Shown piece after piece: positions 57,359-64,000 of a stretch of 64,000 bases of DNA. Position 1 is the first letter of the stretch; each line of letters starts with the position of its first letter. A program made the position numbers and the translations under genes. Source of the stretch: Takakia lepidozioides (Eukaryota; Streptophyta; Takakiopsida; Takakiales; Takakiaceae); the NCBI GenBank assembly GCA_030704615.1, contig CM060731.1:2294001-2358000 (forward strand), read 5' to 3'. The notes beneath the pieces were generated by a model, which saw only the letters and a list, made by a program, of their open reading frames with translations, ran no database searches and was not told the origin of the DNA.

Positions 57359-58894
57359 CCTGGAACATGTAAAAGAGGGGAAGATTGTTCCCTTGGTTTA
57401 TTGTGTTTTAAGGCTGGTAGGAGGCTGCCCACGGGCCGCCAGGGTCACGGGTAGGCCCGGCTGGTGCGCCGGGAGGTTACGAATTCAACGGACTTACGAA
57501 TTCAACGGACTAATCGTGGGGAGCAGCCGCTGACCCACGCCTATGCGCTGAGAGGCGGGGTGCGCTGACCCTAGGTGTACGTGCAGAAAAGGACGGCCGC
57601 GTGGCCACACGGGCGAGGCAAAAGGCCTCGTGCCAAAAGTTGCGGTTTTAACTGTTGGATAAAGGCCCAAGGCCACGGACCGGCGGTCGCTGCGTTGTCG
57701 GGGCCGCGAGGCTCCGCGCCCCGCCACGTGGCAGAGACGCTCTTATCCCGCGGGCACAACCAGATTAAGGGGGGTTATTCTCAACCTTGTGCTATTGTGA
57801 TTTATGCTGGCCCCTCTAAGCTTTAGAGGGTTGATTCGAGCAATCCAGAGGTAGAAAAATTGAGGTTTTTGGGAAGGAGAGAGCCCTCAGCGAGGCCTAA
57901 ACGGCAATCCAGGGGAGAGGCTGAGAGAGTTTCCAAGCTGGGAGTACTAGATAGAGCAGGCTAGAGACAAGGGGCGCACATAAGTACTCTGTCCGCGTTT
58001 TTCGGCTACAGTGCCACACGTGTCAGAGCCCCGAGGTAGACGACGACCATTTCCCTGGAGGGAAAGGCGCGGGGACTTTTATTTAATATTAGTGGGGGGC
58101 GGAATAGGCTGGCCCCACCTTTTGGGAAAGCCCAGGCTGGCGACAGACGCTTTTTGGAGCGCGGATGAACGGACATCAGATCAGGAGGAGGCGAGCATCA
58201 TTCATCCAAGGGGGTGCGGCAGTTCTCCACCACGGGGAGCAGTTCTCGGGCAGTTCCATTGAGTTCCCAGGGGGTTCCCATGCTCTAATGGGTGTGCCAT
58301 TGGCATCTTTGGATCCCCCTGATGATCCTTTCTTGGGGAGGTATTTTTTCTGAATTTGATATTTTTTATTATTTTCTGCATATTGTGGGTGGCGAAAAAT
58401 CCCTGAGTAAATTAGGACGGATGTGTGAACTTTTTGAATTGTTGGAACTTGAAGTACTTAAGTGATTAAAGAGTGAACTTATTGAACTTGCTAACTTATT
58501 AAATGGGCCTAAGAATGGCCCCTTCTCCCTAAGGCTAAATGGAGCTTTGGGGGGGGGGGGGGGAGAAAGAAATTAGCCCTTCCCTAGGGGTGTCTTCAAC
58601 TCAAGCACCCGAATGAAGGAGGGGCAGTGGGAAGGGATAGGGTTCCCCTCCTCCCTAAATCCGAGAAGGGGTAATGGAATACCCCGGCTATTAGCGTCTC
58701 GGGGATTTAGGCGGTAGGAAGTAGCAATAAACAAGACTTGGAAGGCAGTTACGTTTTAAATCTTAGAAAACCATAAACAAACTGTAGGACTTGGACACGC
58801 AAATCGCCCTGTAGAGGGGAGCATCTGAGCTCCTATTTGCCGGTAGGAAATTAGAAACGATAGTTAGGCTCCCATACATTCCGCGAACCCTGCA
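57359..58894. other. GC-rich intergenic DNA; no gene
   Basis: Contains a direct duplication ACGAATTCAACGGACT (57479-57510) and a run of about 16 G (58547-58562). Open frames such as 57494-57727 (minus) are short, Arg/Pro-rich and GC-driven. Nothing recognisable. Confidence 0.5.
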
Positions 58895-60744
58895 CTAACC
58901 GCAGCCGGGTAGGCGGTTCATCCTCCATCGATGAGTACATCCGTTACCATCTTCCGTCCAATATGTATTTGTATTACGGGTATTGCTTCGTCGTAGTCTG
59001 GAGTTTGTAGTTGTGGATTTAATCGTGTAAACCTCTTGTGTTGGTTTTTGTTTTGGTGTGGGGGTCAATGCATCGAATGCCCGAAATAAAGTTTTCTTGC
59101 AGTGTAGAGCAATTTTTAATAATTGTCCAATGGTAATTTGGGTCTTGGTCTGGCAGATTACTTCAGCCAATTCTGTTTCCGTGGTTGCATTCGTGGTCTT
59201 CATCGTTGGTCTGATTTGATTATCTGGAGTTGGCTCTCCAGAAGGTATATGGGTTCCTTCTTGCATTTGGGCTATGGCTTTACTTACCTCCCGGTGTAAG
59301 CTCTTTTCTTCCTGCCATGCTGCACTTTCTGGATATTGTTTCCGTTCTTCTTCAATCTCCTTATCTGGAGGTTTCTGTTTCTTGGCCTGAGTTTGGGTTA
59401 CCGCAAGGGTATCCACTACAGGGGTTACCACACTCACAGCTACACTCGGTTTGGCTTCCATATCTCCCACTTCTGCCTCATGCTTGATTCGTAACTGGCA
59501 TTCATGTTTCCAGTGTCCCTCTTTCTTGCAGTAGTGGCATCTCGTGATTTCTTTGTTTTTGGGTGGATGTTCTCTATCCCGTGGTGGATAGTCATCTCGT
59601 GGCCTCTGATAATGATTACCCATATTGTCATCTTGGTCCATCCGATCCTCCCCGTCGGATTTGGACTTGGTGTACCCCCACCTCTCGTGTGTACCCACTC
59701 TTCTTGGCCCGTTGATTGTAAATACAATGGCTGGTATTATGATTGTTCATATGACAAATATCACAGTATTTGTCTTTCGTGTGGCATTCCGTTGCCAAGT
59801 GTCTCGCAGTCCCGCATTTGTGACACCATGTTGCCTTCCGTGGCCCTTCGTCTTTAAAATTCTTGATAGCCTCTGCTATCTTCTGATCCAAAGTGGTTTT
59901 GTCAATCACTTCTTTCTTCTTTTGTTTGGTCTTTTCTTCATCATCAGAGTCTTCTTCTTCCAAGATGAAATCCCAATTCCAATTTCTTTGCAGTTCCTAC
60001 TGCTTCAGCCAAAGTGTTGTTAGGCATGACTGTAGCCATGGTTACGTATTCAGGACGAAGTCCGTTGTTGAACCACGATTTTTGCAAATCATCCCCTGGT
60101 GCTTGAGGTAGCTTCCTAATCAGAGTCTTCATTCTCTCCAGGTAGTCGACTACCAGGTATTTCTTTTTCTGTCTCAGGTTCTGTAATTTTCTGAAGATTT
60201 CAGACGTGGATTTGTTGGATCTATATCATTCTTGAAACGCGGCTCTCATATCCGCCCAATTCGCAAAGTGATTGGCTGGAAAGGTTGCCAACCATTCAAT
60301 GCATTTTCTGGCCATTGAACAAGGAAATAATCGGATCATTTCCTGATCTGTTGCTTCATTGTAAATGTTCTCAAATTGATTAAGATGGATATCCAGATCA
60401 GATTTCCCATCATATAAAGGAAACGATGGTCTAATTTTGCTTGCTGCTAAAGCCATTGGTGCAGCTGGTACAACTGGTTGTCCAAACTGGGATGGTCCCG
60501 CTGCTGCTGGTTGTGGTGGTGTTGGGATTGTCAAGGCTAGTGGTGTTGTTGGTGTTTGTCTTCCAAACAATGATTCAAAACTAGGAGGTCCTTGTCCCAA
60601 TGATAGCCGTCTTCCAGCTGTTGTCCCTACTAAGCTTAATGAATCTTTAAAAGCTTTGAGTTCAGTCCTGGTTATCCTTTCTGGAGAAGTAGTTTCACTT
60701 CTTTCACCTTCTTCACTCAGAATATTCTCAAATCTTTCTTCCAA
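58895..60744 (-). pseudogene. gag of the second gypsy element
   Basis: Capsid region: RPSFPLYDGKSDLDIHLNQF, MIRLFPCSMARKCIEWL, FPANHFANW (60470-60240). Then WFNNGLRPEYVTMATVMP (about 60080). The nucleocapsid has CHKCGTARHLATEC, CDICHMNNHNTSHC and a second knuckle CHYCKKEGHWKHEC (complete here, unlike the nested element). An acidic linker and AEVICQTKTQITIGQLL follow, then the start of protease (AIPVIQIHIG, LIDGG) in another frame before the element stops. Frame changes occur at about 60230, 59950 and 59690. Collinear with gag of the element at 12.0-16.1 kb but well diverged. Confidence 0.85.
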
Positions 60745-61212
60745 TATTTCAGCAAAGCCTCGATTTGGACTTGTTACTGTAGAAGGTCCTTCAGATCTTT
60801 CTTGTGGTAACCATTCATCAAGTGCATTACTGGCAACTCATTCTGGAGTAGTGTTCTCACTTTCCAACGATCCGATTTCCTGATCTTCTGGTTTATTACC
60901 GTCAATTTGTCTTGATGTCTCACCTTGAATAATATTCCAAGTTTTGTAATTCTGGGAACTCTTTTCTCAACTGAGCTTCCCTTTCTGCAGCATATTTCTC
61001 TATTCTTTCAGCTCTGTCTTGTTTAGATTTGTCTTTAATTTCCTCATTCATTCCCACATCATATACAAAATTCCTTTTCAGTACCCTTTAATCAGTCTTG
61101 GTATATCAGTAAGAAAATTATAGGGTCTCTACCATTTCTCCAAGATTTACCCTATCTTGCCAGAATCCGTATTACGACTTAATTTTCCCTTTACTGATTG
61201 ATCACCAATCTT

Positions 61213-61680
61213 TCAATGGGCACAATAATACCATTTGTCTTTCTCAGTGTATCTGACTTGTAACAAGTCTTTGGGTATCCAGTACTCCACTGCTTCTATG
61301 ATCATATGACAATATTCATAATTTGAACATCCTTCCCTGAAAATATAACTAGTATAACAAACTTTTCTGATTGGAATTAGAGTAATCAATAAAGCTAGAC
61401 GGGACAACCATTCTTCACTTCTGATTCTACATTCCCAAGGTGCTCATGTAATACTGATCACTCCTCCCTTTAATCCCCATTTGTCATCTTCTTTCGCAAT
61501 TGAAAGAAAGATCTTCTGTTGTATTGCTATTGGTAAGCCATGAATTTTTTTCAGGAATGCTTTCCATTCCTCTACTTCCGTTGACTTGTTCTTTTGTGAT
61601 TTCAAGAAATCACTGAGTAACCATCCTTCCTTGAGTTCACTTGAACTCAACATACCATCAGTCCCCAGTATGGTCGCCAA
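61213..61680 (-). pseudogene. ORF1 N-terminal part of the second gypsy element
   Basis: Starts ten or so bases after the PBS. First frame: FLKKIHGLPIAIQQKIFLSI and DDKWGLKGGVIS. The second frame (61407-61213) contains EYWIPKDLLQVRY, matching NWIPKDILWIKL in the nested element (about 12430). The two families share this extra ORF, which supports the view that it is a true component. A stop/frameshift lies near 61440. Confidence 0.65.
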
Positions 61681-62644
61681 ATGTTAACCGCTGGTTTATG
61701 ACTTAGACAAAACAGGCTATCAACACTACTGCCCATTTCCTAAGACATGCAACAGAGGTTGTCCGACGGTATGCTTTCAGAAACGATTACGAAGTAATCG
61801 TTTTAAGGATAGCTAAACCATGAACGTCGTATGAAGCCATATCCCTACAGGTTGCTTAATCATATTGATTAAGCCCAATCTACAGTCTCTTTGGCATAAC
61901 AGATCTTAGTCGAAAGGACTGAAGCCTCTTTGTTCATACAAGCAGATGGTAGTCAAGACAAAACAAGAACTATTATGAGATGATACACATTCTCACCATC
62001 TCACGTTCTCTCATAATGCACATTCTCTACATCTCACATTCACTCTACACAAAGATACTTCGAATAGCATGGCTTTACTTCAGAGTTCGTTACATCATCA
62101 CAGAAGTACACACTGAATACACTGATCACTGATACTCATACTCATATTGCTCTCCTTCTAAGTTGCGTGCAGCCTTTTTATACTATGTTCGAAAGAGCCG
62201 TTACAGCCTGCGGTCGTTAATGACCGTTTGCCTAACTGCCTACGCAACCTAAAAGGTTTGCTAAGAAAGTGGCTCGTTGTAATGGTCGTGAGCCATAGTG
62301 GTAAACGGTCCACTACTCCCTCTATTGGTTTTTAAGCCGATGCTAACGTGCCGTGTGATATCGTGGTTCACGGCACGGTCACTTACACTACCCACTACTA
62401 CTCCCATGGTAATGTACCCTTGTTCCGTCATTTGCTAAGTACCGCGTACTTAGCATTTTTTGCCCGTGACCAGGTAGTGTACACCATTCACCACCGGGTA
62501 TGTCCCGTTGTGACCCTCGCTGTCTGGCCCTCGTAGTATAGCCGTTATCACGTCCATTATGATATTTTGAAGGATTTGGATTCTTTGCAACCTGCTATTT
62601 CCTTGCGGTAGTTGTTGGCTATCGCGCCCCAATGTTGATCTTCT

Positions 62645-62990
62645 TTGCAGTTGTCTCTGGTTCGGAGACAATCATCAAACAATGACGTCCATGAAGTGAG
62701 TATATCGACACTCAATCCGGATCCTGGAGCCCTTGTGCTTGATGTGACGATAGATGGTGTTGTCATTACTGGAGAACAGATTGATGGTGGCTCTAGTGTC
62801 AATTTGATGAGCTCAGACACGATGGAAGAGTTAGGACTTGGTGGTTTACAGACCACTCGATTGGTTTTGAGGATGGCCCATCAAAGTCGTGTTAAACCAA
62901 TGGGTGTTTTGACTGCAGTCCCTACTATCAACAGTTGGAAAATAGGTTGGAAGCGTGGAGGGAACAGATGACTGCCAATATCACATATGA
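62645..62990 (+). pseudogene. Retroelement aspartic-protease fragment
   Basis: The frame reads ALVLDVTIDGVVITGEQIDG followed by GSSVNLM and later RMAHQSRVKPMGVLTAVP. DGGSSVN is the active-site pattern of gypsy retropepsins (DTGA/DGGS class), and the order resembles LIDGGSGVNIM...MADQRNVQPLGLI at 15.2 kb. It lies on the strand opposite to the neighbouring gypsy half-element and belongs to a different lineage. It ends in non-homologous sequence near 62960. Confidence 0.65.
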
Positions 62991-62999
62991 GGGTCGGAT

Positions 63000-64000
63000 C
63001 TCCAGTTATTGTTTGGGTGAATTATGAGTGATATTTTAAGTAATCGCCGTTATGTGTTGAGCGCATGGTTTGTGGGACTTCTGGAGGGGCGCAGCATGTG
63101 GCAAGGACGCTTTTGGTCATTTCTTTCATAATTTTGGTGAGCGTAAGTTCGGCTTGCATGCAAGTGTCTTCTGGGGATGTTGTTAGGTTTGTGTGAGACA
63201 AAATATTGGAGAGTTGTATTGTGAGGGGTGTGGCTGTTGGGTGGAAGAGGCGGAGAAAGGCGTCTAAGTTACGTTGAGGTAGCGGGGATAGTATCCGGGA
63301 TTGTAGGGGTGGTGTGTGAATAGATGGGATGGGTCTGAATGGAATAAGGGATGGGGGGAAGGTGGCAGAGACAGGGTAGTGGTCAGAGTTACAAATAATG
63401 TCTATGTGAATATGGCTGTTCAGGTGTTGTGGTAGTGTGTTTTTGGTCTTAAGGTAGAAGCCATCCAGGAGGCTTCAGGAGGAGTAGTTAAGTCCGCCTT
63501 GTCTGGAGTAGTGATAGTCGGCGGGTATATATTGGAATTGGTGTTGTTGTATGAACTTTTCCCAGTCATAGTCAAGTGGTGACGGGGCTTTGTGTGTGCC
63601 GTTGTAGGTATGTCCTAGTAAGGCTATGTCTCTATTAAAGTCTCCGGCTAAGATGAAGTTGTGGTGTTGCGCTGTTGGTTGGGTGACAGTATCTGAGATT
63701 GTACGTAGGATGTCTGGAAGCAGCGGAAGATCATCTATATGTGACGGCATGTATAGATGTAGGAGGGTGATGGGGGGGGAGAGCAGGCAAGTTTATTTGT
63801 ACGATTTGAAGGTGTGATCGTAGGGGGATAGGAATAAGTAGTTTGGTGGTGGTGCTGGAGGAGTGATGTGTGCGGAGGATGCCTAGCGCGACGCCACCGT
63901 GGGAGGGGTAGTAAGGGGCAGAGCGCCGAGATAGGCATTGTGTGGCGGTTAGGGGGTTACCATATAGCATATGATATGTTGGGAGAAGTTTGTTTAAGTA
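63000..64000 (-). pseudogene. LINE endonuclease fragment at the right edge
   Basis: Minus-strand frames show an APE endonuclease: NFILAGDFNRDIALLG (about 63640), YHYSRQGGLNYSS, and in a shifted frame the terminal SDHYPVSATF motif (about 63390). Upstream (63970-63730) the frame contains HGGVALGILR and LRSHLQIVQINLPAL, matching the early strands of the domain. It is not closely related to the LINE at 36-44 kb. Frameshifts near 63730 and 63475. The element runs out of the window at 64000. Confidence 0.7.

Larger units (their letters stand above)
58895..62640 (-). mobile_element. Second Tat/Ogre-like gypsy element, 5' half only
   Basis: On the minus strand: LTR (about 62640-61682), the same tRNA-Arg PBS TGGCGACCATACTGGGGA (61679-61662), ORF1, gag, then truncation at the protease active site LIDGG near 58915. 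The LTR ends GCGGTTAACA and its internal TATAAAAAGG box on the minus strand (about 62170-62180) marks the promoter. The outer LTR border is not clear. RT and integrase are absent. Confidence 0.75.

Overview
The window looks like repeat-rich nuclear DNA of a land plant. The evidence is a plastid-type starch synthase I, plant-lineage Ty3/gypsy elements with a tRNA-Arg primer site, L1-type LINEs with plant-type ORF1 (DUF4283-like plus CCHC knuckle), CACTA/DUF4216 remnants, Mutator-like sequences and a short TTTAGGG tract. A large-genome seed-free plant (fern or lycophyte) is possible, but that is a weak guess. Only one intact host-type gene is evident: an intronless starch synthase I at 45954-47861. 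Almost everything else recognisable is transposon.

Left flank (1-4676): no confident gene, a decayed LINE 3' fragment, a 99-bp CT microsatellite and a C-run. From 4686 to 34451 lies what I interpret as one giant Mutator-like element. It is bounded by 9-bp direct repeats CACTAATCT (4677-4685, 34452-34460) and by inverted ends sharing CTATTTCATGAG followed by ATGAGCC subterminal repeats. Inside are: a head-to-head pair of related unknown genes (5.2-6.8 kb); a ten-exon minus-strand gene (26872 to 7871) for a ParB-like domain plus N6A/N4C-type DNA methyltransferase domain; a plus-strand MULE-type transposase with GCM/WRKY-like and SWIM zinc fingers (29.0-33.6 kb); and many copies of the perfect palindrome AAATGCGGYRCCGCATTT. 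About 31 palindromes form a CRISPR-looking, ~54-bp-period array (27.2-28.9 kb) exactly in the divergent promoter region between methyltransferase and transposase genes. A second array follows the 3' end of the methyltransferase gene and single copies sit in three of its introns. The element is dead: in-frame TAG/TGA stops and frameshifts.

Nested in methyltransferase exon 4 is a 13.8-kb Tat/Ogre-like LTR retrotransposon (11059-24842; 5-bp TSD CTTCC). It is structurally extraordinary. It carries three LTRs, the last inverted. The LTR-LTR junction holds 37-38 nt complementary to the 3' half of a tRNA-Arg (ACG-type). One TSD encloses the whole unit, so it probably integrated as a single aberrant reverse-transcription product. 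Its pol and 3' ORF region (about 16.05-22.69 kb) is inverted relative to ORF1-gag-protease.

Right flank: non-coding repeats, a nearly full-length L1-type LINE on the minus strand (36.36 to ~43.9 kb), starch synthase I, two convergent CACTA/DUF4216 remnants (48.7-52.3 kb), a ~1-kb TIR element (56.3-57.4 kb), a 5' half of a second tRNA-Arg-primed gypsy element (62.6 to 58.9 kb), a protease fragment and the endonuclease of another LINE running off the right edge.

The candidate undescribed system is the giant MULE: transposase plus ParB-methyltransferase plus palindromic arrays at the shared promoter. A reasonable hypothesis is that the palindrome is the binding or methylation site of the element's own ParB-methyltransferase.
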